Source: Hypericum androsaemum
Taxonomy: Eukaryota > Streptophyta > Magnoliopsida > Malpighiales > Hypericaceae
DNA length: 64,000 nt
Assembly: GCA_963995505.1 (NCBI GenBank)
Contig: OZ023186.1
Location: 18,049,570-18,113,569, forward strand
Direction of reading: 5' to 3'
Part shown: positions 44,301-55,807 of the stretch, piece after piece
How the letters are laid out: each line of letters begins with the position of its first letter
Numbering within the stretch: the first letter of the stretch is position 1
The notes under the pieces: model-generated
What the model saw: only the letters and a program-made list of their open reading frames with translations
Told to the model about the DNA's origin: nothing
Databases searched by the model: none
Program-made: the position numbers and the translations under genes

Positions 44301-45828
44301 TTCTCATCGTGAACTTCATCAACATGGTTTATATCATGCGAAACTGGTCCAGAGAACATGGAACCAGCGGGCCGCAAATGAGGATCAATAGGGTACTTAA
44401 AAACTTTGTTTGTTATATTTAACCTGCTCTGAAACAAGAATAGAAAATGCTTCAGGCTAATGAAAGACAATAAGAGATTTGAACAGATTAAAGGAACTGT
44501 TAGTCAACAAATAACTCAGAAATATATTATTACACCAATCTAAGGTATAAGGGAAAATGGCATTACACTTTCCCATATATGAACTAAGCTTTGAGTTTAT
44601 CCTAGCTCTCTTTCTAGTTCATCTCATCCAAAGGATATAAGCAACTAAGAGAATTAACCTCTAAACAGTTGATTTGAGAGTTGCTCCAAGATTGAACACC
44701 TATCAAGCCTTGTAAAAGAAACAGAAGAAACAAAAAGCTCTTTTGCATCCGAAGTAAATAATTTAAATAAACACTTACAGTTCCCAGCACGTCGCTCACG
44801 TCAACAGATGCAAATTCACACGACAGTGTAGGAAAGCTACAAGAAAAAATACTCATTAATAAAAAGAGCAACAATGACTTTGTGCAGGATCAAACAAATT
44901 TATTTTTTGCAAATCTTAGAAGTTGGTTACTGGTAGAATTATATAAGAACAAATGACAACAAAGGAAGAATAGGACTCAATGTAAGATGTCAGACAAGGC
45001 AAGCACATCAAAACATCACATATTTCCGCCATGTCTCGAGCTTCAACTTAGCCATGAATTGCATGCAGACAGAATCAGACACATGAACATTGACTAATTA
45101 CATAATAAAGACTACGCTCCAATAAACACGACACGTGCATGAGATAGCATCACATCCACTAAATGTAGTTGGTTACCTTATATTGAAGTCAATACGCAAG
45201 AAATCTCCATCGCTACTCTTGTCAACAATAACAGATGTGGAGATGCTGATACTCAAATAACTATGCAGTTCCTGTATAAACACAAAAGAGTTCATCAAGC
45301 TCGAGCTCGAACAATGAGGACACCACCTCGTAAACGACTCAGTACACCATTCAGCCAGCCGAGTGCCTATTTACCATTCCAAACAAGAACATGATAGCAA
45401 GAGCCGCAACGATAGACAATCCAGCACCCGACAGCGAAGCCTCCGTTAAATCCCTCGGAATTTTCCTGCACCAGACAGAAAACAAATCGGAGCTCTTCTC
45501 GTCACTACGAACTAAGAAACCGAAACAGCACTATCCGCAGATTCAATTAAACGATCTCATCCACGGATCACACAATCCGACGGTTACATTTCCCCTAAAA
45601 CCACTAAAACCTCACATAATCCTAAAATATTCTTCTCTTAACTCAACCACGGTTCAAATCTCAACCACCGCAGGAAAACAAAACCGCATTTCTCCAGCTA
45701 TCACATTATCTAAACTAAAAAAAAAACACCGCACTACACAAACAAAGGGAGATCGAAACAGGGAGAAGAGCGAGCACTCCGAACCTGTAGAAGTCGACGG
45801 ACTTCAGCTTGCTGGAGGAGATGGCCAT
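41352..45828 (-). CDS. PDIL5-4: Protein disulfide isomerase-like 5-4 (thioredoxin plus ERGIC/Erv41-46-type protein)
   Basis: This plant family fuses one thioredoxin domain to an ERGIC-53-interacting Erv41/Erv46-like protein; it sits in the early secretory membranes. Fifteen exons on the minus strand: 45785-45828, 45375-45465, 45177-45271, 44779-44836, 44244-44428, 44060-44117, 43594-43634, 43381-43455, 43106-43162, 42728-42794, 42467-42613, 42154-42375, 41705-41857, 41516-41593, 41352-41429; total 1449 bases, 482 residues. It starts MAISSSKLKSVDFYRKIPRD, then a first membrane segment, the ERGIC N-terminal part, the thioredoxin segment VVNFYVDWCLWSNRLKPSW (Cys171, Ser174), a CRIEGFVRVKKVPGDL domain start, and a second membrane segment (FITNVCAIIGGIFTVAGIMD) near the C-terminus. 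The active site is CxxS with Val-Asp before WC, where relatives usually have Ala-Pro. Confidence 0.94.
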
Positions 45829-45983
45829 CGCCGCCGGTTATACAGGGAAAAAAAACAAAAAAAAAGGGTTGGAAAAAGCTCTCGGTGAACCAAATCGAAG
45901 GAGATCTATCTATCTATAACAAACCGCTGTCTATAATATTATAAGTGAGGCGTAGGGAATTGATAATAAATCAGAGGAGAAGG

Positions 45984-45985
<2 letters not shown>

Positions 45986-46020
<35 letters not shown>
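45986..46020. repeat. (CT)n microsatellite at the PDIL5-4 promoter
   Basis: 35 bases of CT about 160 bases upstream of the PDIL5-4 ATG (a GA tract on the transcribed strand). Comparable in position to the GA tract in the SUI1 leader. Confidence 0.9.
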
Positions 46021-46021
<1 letters not shown>

Positions 46022-46832
46022 CCTTTTCTTCGTGTTCTTGTTAAGGGTGGCAAATGTTTTTTTTACTACTCCACTAATAACTGTTTGAGATGGATGCTAT
46101 TTTAATTTTACGTTAACTAAAAATTATTGATGTTATTTGGTATACAGTTGGGCGGGACGGATTAATTTAATTTTGAGTAGGACAAAATTTTTGAAAGGTA
46201 CCATAACTTTTAATAATTATTATCTTTTTAATGGCTCAATTTAGAGGGGGCCTGATTCGGTGCTGGCCTCCAAATTAGAGACATATTTAAGTTTGAATAA
46301 CTTTTTTACGGGGTTAATCTAAGTGTTTGCCGGAAAAAGAGAAGGTAAAATATGAGAATTTTTCATGAATTTTTTTGAGTTCAAAATTAAATATATATCT
46401 GGAAAAAATATTCGGTACCAAAAATTTTTGCCAATTCGAAGCTAAATTAGTTGACTATGTCCGGATATCGGGTTAGTTTAGAAATCAGTCATACTGACTC
46501 AAGCGCGGAGTTTAGCTTACGATTGCGTTTTCCCCATCTGATCTTGCGTTCTGTTCGCCATCCCTTTGTTGTTATTTCTTTGTTTCTCCCCCCATGGTTT
46601 CGCTTGATTTTATTTGTCTAGTTTAAAGTGTTATTAATTACTACTTACCTAAAAGGTGTCGTATTGGTTTTCCTTTTTCTTTTTATGGAAGGTTGGTGGT
46701 GCAACGAAATTCGTTTTTTACAAAATAATTCAAATTCGGACATTCATTATACTGGCATAAAATTGTAGTACACCACTGAGAATAAAATTAGGGCGTAAAT
46801 CTCGTCCAAATTGTAATTCCCTCCCACCCCCC

Positions 46833-46871
<39 letters not shown>

Positions 46872-48434
46872 AAGATGCAAAATCTAATTAATGCCCGTTG
46901 GCAAAAATATTAACCATAGTTAAAAAGTTAGTGTGAATACTAGGGGAAGGGCGAGAAGTCAGTATTTGGTGAAAAAGTTAAGAGCAAAAATAGCACTGAA
47001 TGTAATTCCATATTTGACCGATCTGGCTTGAATTAGGTGGATACCAAATCAGAGTATTTTATTTTCTTGACTGAACTAATACTTCTGGCATCAAGAGATC
47101 TTATTACACACCTTGTGTGATAATTTGGGGAAATTTGAATCATGCATTACTGATTGTAACACGGGCCGAAAAATAATCTTTTATTCGCGGTGTTATCGAC
47201 GGTGCTCTTTTTCTGCTGCTATTTTTCATATTGAGTTTTGTCGTATTAAGATTTTATTGAGACCGGCGGCTACGAGATGAGAGATTTTTTTCTGGCATTT
47301 ATTATCAATAAAATTTTATCTATTAAAAAAAAGGTACTTAAAAGCTTTTTATAAGAAGTTCTTAGTGTAGAAGTATCACAATAAATATCAACAAAGTATT
47401 TAGATCAATTGATAAGAAATATAATCTCTTACTCCCCTAAAACTTTCGACTACAAAAAATAGTATCAAAATAAATCGGTCCTAGTATTTTTTGTGTGGAG
47501 TGTAATAGCGTACCCTTTGTTGGAAATGCACGAGTGGTGGTTAAGTTTCCCCTTTCCTTTTTGCTATCTTCTTACTTTATTTCGAAATGAAACTTCGTTG
47601 GGTTCCGGATTTGGAGCTTTTTTGCAGAAAACTCCAATATTTGGCTTCTCCATTTTCCCTTCAAAATATGGTGCAGAATGCGCCAATTCATTATCCATTT
47701 ATTCAGCGTGAGACGTGCATGTTCAAGTGTGACAGGAAAGACACTACGATCTTTGTCGTCTAATTCGGCTTAAACCCGTATTCATGTTCGGATATCATGT
47801 AATTTCAACTAAATGAATGAGTGCTAGAAAGATTTGGGAAGCTAACTCCCAGCAATTCGTCACGTATCGCCTGCAAACAAGAATCAGAAACCCCTATTTG
47901 CAAACACATAAACCAACACCATAGTGGGATGAAAAAAGAATTGCAGACAGAGAAAAAAATGGTGTCAAGATCTTTCATACTTAACCATCAAACATGAAGC
48001 GAAATTGAGGCATTGCTCCAGTGAAAAGTGTTTCGATTGTAGATTCGAAAGGTAATAAACACTAACGTAAGATGATAAACAGGCAAATGTGCAAGTATTT
48101 CAAGGGGTTAATGAAGCTTTTTCCTAGATAGCGTAAACAGCAAAGCGGTTGAAATAAATAATTATATATGAAATAAAGCATGTTGCACACAAAAAAAATC
48201 TGCATAAACAGAAATTAAAAAAAAAAGACTAACATAAACTCAAAATCGCAATAGATAAAGCATGATGCATAGTTGCATACATTGCTGCAGAAAGCCAAAA
48301 ACATAACCCCAATTTTTGATACACAATAGCGTTATAGTGCCGCTATACCGGTTATTTAACAACACCGAGTAAGCAGTTCAAGCGACTACAAAAACAATCA
48401 CCAAATTTCACATGTTCAGGCATGTTTTTTATTT
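46021..48434. other. AT-rich intergenic region
   Basis: About 2.4 kb without a supported gene. It includes the poly-C run at 46834-46867. Around 47820-47880, the minus strand reads TTGTTTGCAG followed by an exon-like stretch, possibly a 3'-UTR exon of the small gene at 49054-49521; not supported further. Confidence 0.4.
46834..46867. repeat. Poly-C homopolymer (~34 bases)
   Basis: Follows CCCTCCCACCCCCCA. The exact length of such a run is often unreliable in assemblies. Confidence 0.85.
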
Positions 48435-48690
48435 GCCTCTCATTTCTCACAAATTGGACGTTATTGGTTCCATCCATAACCACAATTACCAAAATGCAGC
48501 AGCCAAGGATTGGACAAGCAAAGCTTGAACAAGAGCTGCCGATTCCTAACCAATGCCTCTCATTTATCACCAATTCAACATTATCGGTTCCACACCGTAA
48601 ACCACAATTACCAAAATGCAAGCAGCGAACGATCACACAAGCAAAGATCTAACGGAAGCTGCAGAATCCTAACCAAGGCCTCTCACAGTG
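48435..48690. repeat. ~120-bp tandem repeat (two copies plus a partial third)
   Basis: GCCTCTCATTT starts at 48435 and 48555, and GCCTCTCA at 48678. Each unit holds an 'ACCACAATTACCAAAATGCA' block. Divergence between copies is moderate. Confidence 0.82.
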
Positions 48691-49053
48691 TATCTCAGCA
48701 ATACCAACTCTTCATCTATACCATTTTCTGCTCCGAATCATCGTTAAAAAACGAAGATCTTGGAGCAATCGAGTGATCAACATCCATCATGACACTTCCA
48801 CAAGCACTTCACTTACTAAAGCAAAAACGACAACAAACCAAGTCTCTCCACCCAGCTAAACAGACTTGGTGAAGAACCATACTCAAATTCCATGAAAGCC
48901 ATTAAGCCAAACATGTCGCAGCAAAACCCCGAATATTCACACCTACTCAGCACCCTAATATGTTCTATACCAAGGAGAAGTGAAAAATTCTAATTCATAG
49001 ACTAATCAGCATCCCCATAAAGATAGCAAAAGCAAAGAAACCTTGTCGCGGGT

Positions 49054-49521
49054 TCACGGTTTCGTCTGACCGGGACGAAGGGGGACCTCGCCTCTATAGA
49101 CCTTCCAGGGGCCACCGTAGAACTTGGGCTGCATAAGAGGGACATTCTCACCCGGATGCTCCTCCCAATACTTCTCCTGCACCAACAATTAAGAATAATC
49201 CCCAAATGTCATCTCCATTCTTCACCCTAACTAAACACATTTTTTAATTAACAAAAACCTAATCCATTTATATTCTATTTTTTTCCCGGAGACTCACTAT
49301 ACCGACTAATCGAGGTTCGAATAGGGGGGAAGAGAGACCTTGTAGAGCTGCTCGGTGACGGCAGAGGCGACGACCCCGGTGTAGAAAGCGGAGACGTAGA
49401 GGGTAACGAGATGGGTGAAGGTTTTTGGTTTCTTGTAGGGTTCCACCATGTCCCACAGGAGGGTCCTCTCCCACTTGGTGTACAAGTATTCCGAGTACTT
49501 CCTAAATAGATAGCTCACCAT
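49054..49521 (-). CDS. Small conserved plant membrane protein, function not assigned
   Basis: Two exons, 49339-49521 and 49054-49176, give 101 residues. The N-terminal half is amphipathic and basic (MVSYLFRKYSEYLYTKWERT, then LLWDMVEPY), followed by one membrane segment (LVTLYVSAFYTGVVASAVTE) and a soluble C-terminus EKYWEEHPGENVPLMQP and FYGGPWKVYRGEVP. Conserved-looking aromatic and acidic residues, exact splice phase and the absence of stops argue for a real gene. The shape resembles accessory subunits of mitochondrial inner-membrane complexes, but I do not recognise a named family, so that is only a guess. The ATG at 49519-49521 is the first in frame. Confidence 0.82.
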
Positions 49522-49805
49522 CTGAGAATTCTAGTGGACGCGGGGCTAGAGGCTTGAAGGTAGATGGAGGAGGAAGCGGTAAGACGAGGGAAGGCGAAAA
49601 GTGGAGGAGTTGATGAAGGGGAGAACTGTCCGGATTAAGTAGAATGGTCGTTCGGTCGTGGTCGGGAGCAGATGATTGATTGACTTTGCTGTTTTAATTT
49701 AGTAGGCTTTTGTAGTGGACAGGCCTTTGGCCTTTGCTTATGTTTGTTTATAAGCCCAGAGTAGGGGCAACTGTTATTGGGTCAACCAGGTGCCATCCCT
49801 GGCCC
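49522..49805 (-). other. Upstream region of the small membrane-protein gene
   Basis: The proximal 120 bases are GC-richer and probably 5' UTR and core promoter. No TATA box is obvious. Confidence 0.35.
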
Positions 49806-50050
49806 AATTAACAAAGACTATATTGGTAAATTCTGGTCCTCGATCATAACCAATATTTAAATTTAATAATTTTGCTATCTTAATAATTAATACTTTTTCA
49901 TAAAATTTTAGCAATAAATATCGATTCTAATTTCGGCATAAAGTGATATTTTTTAATAACTAAATATATTTTTACGTAAAGAAATTCAAAAAATATTTGA
50001 TAAATTTTACATCATCATTTATCTTCTCAATTATCTTCAAAGGTATTTGT
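49806..50050. repeat. Dispersed TE-like repeat family, member 2
   Basis: Plus-strand blocks AATTTAATAATTTTGCTATC, GCATAAAGTGATATTTTTT and ACATCATCATTTATCTTCTC match members at 29240-29520 and (inverted) 54700-55430. Confidence 0.6.
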
Positions 50051-50360
50051 GATCGTCATTTTGTATAAAAAAATATCTTAATGAAATAAAGCTATAAACC
50101 GATTTTTTTTTACTTTTAGAGAAGTGGTAGAAGGTGGTCGATAAGAATTTTCTTTTGTTAAATCTAAATAAATTTTCTTCTAAAAATAGTAAAAGACTTT
50201 AAATAGTACGATTTGTAAGCTATGTGAGTAAAATTGTAATGTGAAATGGATTATGTACTCTGACATAAATTCATATATTATCAACTCGTGTAAAAAACAA
50301 TCAGACTTTGATTAATTAAAAAAAATACGAATTTCAGTCACACGAATATAAAATATATTA

Positions 50361-51417
50361 GAGCAAATTGTCCTCAAGTCCTTGGAGTTTGCTTAAATCA
50401 CTGTTTTAGTCTCCATAATTTCAAAATCGAAATTTCAATCCCCCTAGTTTGTTTTTATTGTGCTCTCAAGTCCCCCGCTGATGTCATCAGTCAACTTATT
50501 ATTTTTATGACGATTATACACATTAAAAAAAACCTCAAACTCATCTTCTTCCCTGTGACCCTCCCTCCTCTTCTTCTTCTTCTTCTTCTTCCTCCATGAA
50601 CTAAAATTAATTAATTAAAATCAAAATCAATAACAACCCATCTTTAACACATCTAACGTATCCGTCAACAACCATGAAATCCCATTTTCAAGGCCAAGCC
50701 ATGAAATCCATCTTCAAGCCATGGAACCCAGAACCCAAAATCCATCCTCAAACAACTAAATCCAGTAACCAACTAAAACTCTTTAATTAATTACTCGAAT
50801 TGATTTAATTAGGGGTTTCTCCATTGTTTCGTCCGGATTGACTCAAGTTCCATCACTGGTAGAAACGGCGCCGGTTTTGAGGGGAGTGGTTCGGGGTTGA
50901 GGAAGCGAGGGAGAGAGGCGGTTGGGGGGAAGCAGAAATGGAGTGGGGAACGGAGGAAGGAGAGGGAGGGAGGGAAGGTTGAACGACCGATGACGACGAC
51001 ACGAGGAGAGAAGGTTGAACGGCCGAGGACGATGATAGGAGGAGAGAGGGTTGGACGTCCGACGATGATGACAGGGGCTGAGAGGGTTGAGCGCCCGATG
51101 ATGATGAACGGTTGAACGTCGGAACTGGGTTGAACGGCGGAAATAGGTCGTTAGGGTTGACCTTTTATTTTTGTTGATTTTTAATCAATTGAATGACGTT
51201 CCGAGGAAGAAGAAGATGCAGGAGGGAAGAAGATGATCTTTTATGTTTGTGAAGGGTATAAGTGTCTTAAAATAATTATGTTGACCGATGACATCAGCAT
51301 TTGATCCGGTAGAAATCTGAGAGTAAAATAAAAATAAACTAAGGGATCAATGTTTCAATTTTAAAATAACAGGAACTAAAATCAGTAATTTAAACAAACA
51401 CCGAGAATAATTTGCTC
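50361..51417. mobile_element. MULE-like non-autonomous TIR element, copy 2 (1057 bp)
   Basis: Perfect 9-bp target duplication AATATATTA at 50352-50360 and 51418-51426, the length typical of Mutator-like elements. TIRs of about 170 bases: the left starts GAGCAAATTGTCCTC, and the right, read on the minus strand, starts GAGCAAATTATTCTC; both continue with TTTGTTTAAAT or TTTGCTTAAAT, GATTTTAGT(C/T)CC and GCTGATGTCATC. The interior carries a (CTT)n run and a purine-rich section with repeated 'gg(t/a)tgaacg(a/g)ccga' units (about 50975-51130) but no intact transposase. The same TIR family is at 17172-18067. Confidence 0.88.
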
Positions 51418-51610
51418 AATATATTATCGAGGGTGTTGCAATACTCTACTATGAATATAGAGTTAGAAAATTGAGTTTTTTGCCCAGCACAGCACCTATC
51501 GCCTGTGTTCTCGCTGGTAGGTGGAAATTTTGATACGCAACGCAACGGGAAGAAGCCGACGACTGGAAGTGCTCAACTCTGATACTAAATTCCCAAAATA
51601 ATTAACGGAA

Positions 51611-53993
51611 ATGGCAATGCTAAGAGCATTTTCAACGACACCGCGGCGATTCCGGTCTCTATTCTCCGTCTCTCGATCCGTAATCCCCTCTCTCTCTCTC
51701 CCCCTCAATTTTTTCTGTTGGTATTTTATTCTCACTTCCCCTTTTTGCCCCTGGGGCGTACAGATAAGCACGCTGGTGATAGGGGAGCACGAGGCCGGCG
51801 TGGTGAAGCCGCCCTGTATAAGCGCGGTGGAGGCTGCCAAGTCCTTGGGCGAGGGCAATTCCGTCTCTTTGCTTTTGGCCGGGTCCGGGCCTTCCCTCCT
51901 GGAAGCAGCTTCCCACGCCTCCTCTGCCCACCCTTCCATTTCCCAGGTAACAACTCCAACTCCATCCACCAACAAACACTTTGGATCGACCCTGTGAGGG
52001 AGTTGTTTTAGCTTAACCAACCAATCTCGAGTTCGACACCTTTCAAAGGTCCTACTCGGCTCGAATTGGATTAGTCGGCCCAGTGACCGGATACTATAAA
52101 ATGTCGTTGGGATTCGATATAGGGAGTGAATTATTTGATGCTCGGGGCAATGTGGATTAAGCCGATAAGGTATTGATCTGGCGGTTAATGTATTGAACCT
52201 TGGTCTTGGAATGCAATCTCAAATTCCTATCCCACCCTTTGCCACTCAGTAATCTACTCTCTGTTATCGGCAATCAGCGAGCAGTTTGATACTCGAACGG
52301 AATACGAAGTTTTGTTTGGTCTAAGAGAAGCTATTCTGGAATTTTTAGGATTTGGAAGGGAGTTGTTTGGCTTTAATTGGTCTGATGTGTAGTGGTGTGG
52401 TTGTTTTCTGAAGCTTTGATGTTCTGGATATACAGGTGCTAGTGGCTGATTTGGATAAGTTTACGCATGCTTTGGCTGAACCTTGGTCTAGGTTGGTCCA
52501 GTTGGTTCAGCAGAGAGGCGGTTACTCGCATATCATTGCTGCTTCCGGGTCGTTTGGGAAGAACATACTGCCACGTGCGGCTGCCTTGTTAGATGTTTCT
52601 CCTATAACTGATGTTGTTAGTATTAACGGAGCAAATCAATTTATAAGGTAGTGCCGCTATACTACTTGTCATGTTTCTCAGTTTGGTTTTGATATGTTTC
52701 CTGATGGTCAACTAAATATTCATATCTGCCTTTCCTGTTCTATGTGGAAAACCGCTAAGGACAGACCTATTTATGCTGGGAATGCGCTTTCAACTGTTCA
52801 GTACAAGGGCTCCAGCCCTTGTATGTTGACCATCAGATCAACATCTTTTCCCGTTCCAACAAATGCTTCTGATTCGAAATCTAATGCAGCCCCTATTTCC
52901 CAGGTCGACCTCTCAACCTTTGACGAAGGTCTGTTCGTCTTTTTCTGATCTCAAATGCTCGACGGCTTCTATTTAGTTCTGTCTATGGAGTATGGCATGC
53001 TTGATTTTGAGGTATATATGACTGTTCTTGTGCTATTTTTATGTATCTCATTCAGTCTGAAAGCTTTTTCTTTTCAGAATCTATTGGCAAATCCAGATAT
53101 GTAAAGCTTACGTCTCAAGATACCGAGCGCCCTGACCTTGGAAATGCACGAATAGTGGTTACTGGTGGGCGGGGCTTAAAAAATGCTGAGAACTTCAAGA
53201 TGATCGAGAAGCTTGCAGAAAAACTAGGTGCAGCTGGTAACTACCTTAGTCACCCGTATCTAACTTTAGGTTGTACTTTAATAACCTGTAATGGGTAACT
53301 CATACTCACCCTGATGTTGTGTGAGTCCATCGTTGACTTAGTTTTTCTCTGTTATTATAATTTTGATTTTTTTCCTTGTCTTATCGTAGTTGGAGCTACA
53401 CGTGCTGCTGTAGATGCAGGGTTTGTTCCCAATGACCTCCAGGTAACACCATTTTCGGTGTTCTCTCTAGTTGGAGGTTATTTGAGTAGGCGTAGTTTAA
53501 ATCCGACTCTTTTTGGTCTCTTCGCGGCTGCATGTTGTGCCAGGTTGGCCAGACCGGAAAAATCGTCGCCCCAGAGTTGTACATGGCTTTTGGTGTTTCC
53601 GGAGCTATCCAACACGTAGCTGGCATGAGAGATTCCAAGGTCATTGTTGCAGTTAACAAAGATGCAGATGCACCAATATTTCAGGTGATTGCAAAAATCA
53701 TCCCCTCTATCACCTTCTGATTTGTCAGATCGTCAACTTTAGAAGGCTTCAGAGCATCATTTAAAATATCGAAGACTTTGTATTCAAAACTGTATGTCGC
53801 AGCTTCCACCGAGTAATAGATGAGTCTAGACTGGAAGCAAACATGTCCTCATATTTTTGGTGGTCGAATTCGCACGCTGTTATACCTGGTCTGAACAATG
53901 GAATATTAATTTCAGGTTGCTGATTACGGGCTAGTCGGAGATCTTTTTGAGGTGATACCGGAGTTGACAGAGAAGCTTCCTGAGAGAAACTAG
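51611..53993 (+). CDS. ETFA: Electron transfer flavoprotein subunit alpha, mitochondrial
   Basis: ETF alpha binds FAD and with ETF beta passes electrons from matrix dehydrogenases (in plants, isovaleryl-CoA and 2-hydroxyglutarate dehydrogenases) to ETF:ubiquinone oxidoreductase, important during carbon starvation. Eight exons: 51611-51679, 51764-51946, 52436-52647, 52765-52928, 53078-53236, 53390-53442, 53544-53684, 53916-53993; 1059 bases, 352 residues, all borders canonical. An Arg/Ser-rich mitochondrial presequence ([20 protein letters not shown]) is followed by the N-terminal domain (STLVIGEHE) and the FAD domain with [51 protein letters not shown] and [20 protein letters not shown]. Length and motifs fit the family; no defect is seen. 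Confidence 0.96.
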
Positions 53994-54548
53994 AGCTACA
54001 TAACGATTCGATTCATATTTCTCTTTCCTTCTACCGAATAACGCTCCGGCAAACATATACGATGGAACGGGATATCGCGTACAACAGGGAGAATCTTCGC
54101 ACGTCGGAGTTGCTGATGGATGCAATCCGAGAAGACTACATGTCTGGCATGCGAACCATACGGCTTTGAGTGGTTTATGTGCTCATTAAACAACGAACAT
54201 GAAATGTGAATTGCAACATGTAAATCAAAGTAATTCCTGCAATTGTCTTCGGACTTGGTATGAGGTGCTAATGGCCATGGGAGATGCTTTCCTTCTGCGT
54301 AGATGTTTATTATTTTTCAGGTAGCAAGTCTCATGACCCATAGATTTTATACGAGGAATGCCTCGAGTTATCGTATTATAGAAACGTCCCAAAGCCTGGC
54401 TTCAATGGAAAAATTGGGCTTTGGGACATTGAAAATAGGGTTTAATACAAGCGAGTGGACCAAGTGAATTAACAGCCAAAACAGTCCTTTCACGAATTGA
54501 GAAAAGTAATTTGGTTCATTTAATTAATACTTTTTAAATTTTCACAAA
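53994..54548 (+). other. ETFA 3' UTR and spacer before the tRNA
   Basis: Includes the ETFA 3' UTR. No other gene. Confidence 0.45.
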
Positions 54549-54619
54549 GCGCATCTAGTGTAGTGGTATCATAGTACCCTCCCACGGTACTGACCGGGGT
54601 TCGATTCCCCGGATGCGCA
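54549..54619 (+). tRNA. tRNA-Gly, anticodon CCC
   Basis: 71 bases fold as a cloverleaf: acceptor stem GCGCATC with GATGCGC, D arm around AGTGTAGTGGTATCAT (A- and B-box like), anticodon stem GTACC with GGTAC around loop CTCCCAC (anticodon CCC, reads GGG), T arm CCGGGG-TTCGATT-CCCCGG, discriminator A. No intron. A T-run (TCTTTTTT) 6-13 bases downstream is a Pol III terminator. Confidence 0.97.
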
Positions 54620-54699
54620 TAATGTCTTTTTTATTTCGTTATATATTTTGCGCATTCTTCATAATCTTTTTTTTCTTTCCTGATGTATACATAAAATTT

Positions 54700-55430
54700 C
54701 TCTAAAATGATATTGTCGGGACCAGAGAAAAATATAATTTTAGATAAGTTATTAGTGATATTGTCGGGACCAGAGAAAAATATCACTTTAAAGAGATTAT
54801 TAGATAAGAGAGGTTTACATTTTTTTCTTCCAAAAATATTAAAATTGAGTTTTTGAATAATAAATACGTAAATAACAAAAATTACTTAGTCTATATACAA
54901 ATTACCTAAAATTTAGACATATAGCGTTATTTAAATGATATACTCGATTGAGATATTTTCTTAGAACAAGACGATGATCATAAGAACCATTCTAAAACGA
55001 TTGAGAAGATGAATGCAAATTACCTAAAATTTAGACGTATAGCGTTATTTAAATGATATACTCGATTGAGATATTTTCTTAGAACAAGACGATGATCATA
55101 AGAACCATTCTAAAACGATTGAGAAGATGAATGATGATGTAAAATTTATTAAATAAGCAAGTTTAACACAAACTAATGTCTTACAATATTTTTCAAATTT
55201 ATAAAATATGTAAAAATATATATATTTATTCAAAAATATCACTTTATGCAAAAATTAGGACCGAAATTTAGTACTAAAATTTTCTGAAAAAATATTAGTT
55301 ATTATGATAGAAGGGTTATTAAATTTTAACATTGGTCCCGACTCGGGACTGGGATTTTTTAATCAATTTAGAGGGGTTATCACTTTAGAGAGACTTTACA
55401 GAAGTTTTACAGTATAACTTCTCAGGAAAA
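54700..55430. repeat. Dispersed TE-like repeat family, member 3 (longest copy)
   Basis: Ends appear inverted: the left has TTTCTCTAAAATGATATTGT and the right, on the minus strand, TCTCTCTAAAGTGATAACCC. The left part repeats GATATTGTCGGGACCAGAG twice (about 54708 and 54757). The right part, inverted, matches members at 29240-29520 and 49806-50050. It encloses the 118-bp tandem duplication. Probably a non-autonomous DNA element of about 0.7 kb. Confidence 0.62.
54898..55133. repeat. 118-bp tandem duplication
   Basis: Copies 54898-55015 and 55016-55133 start CAAATTACCTAAAATTTAGAC and differ at about one base, so the duplication is recent. Confidence 0.95.
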
Positions 55431-55807
55431 ACATCATTTAAATTATTTTAAAATTATATTTGATTCGAATTTGGATTAGTAAATCAACTCGTATAACAAA
55501 ATTGGGCCTTTTTAATTATTTAAGAAAAAGGTAATGGACCATTTTTGGGTACATAAAAGCATCATTAGCATATTAATTGGGCCTATATAAACATCCAATA
55601 TGCGCGCAATAAGGTTGACATCATAAAATTCTGGTGTCCACAATCACACATGTCGTATTACTTAATACACGTTCTCATAATAAATGCGGGCACCCGTTGA
55701 TTTCTGACCCAACACAAAACAATCAAGAGAAAAAGGGTGCTAACGCGCTCTTTTTCTTATTACGATTTTTTCTGGTAAGGAAAGATTTTTTAGAAATTTT
55801 TTTTTTG
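55431..55807. other. AT-rich spacer
   Basis: No gene or defined repeat seen. Confidence 0.35.

Noticed and set aside
45391..45888. 165-codon plus-strand open frame
   Set aside because: Shadow of PDIL5-4 exons 1-2 and the introns on the other strand; no homology of its own.
46834..46867. Long poly-C run as a possible G-quadruplex or regulatory element
   Set aside because: Flanks are low complexity and the run is a homopolymer whose length is typically unreliable in assemblies; no gene starts nearby.
51496..52020. 174-codon minus-strand open frame over ETFA
   Set aside because: Antisense to ETFA exons 1-2 with their GC-rich codons; no family features.
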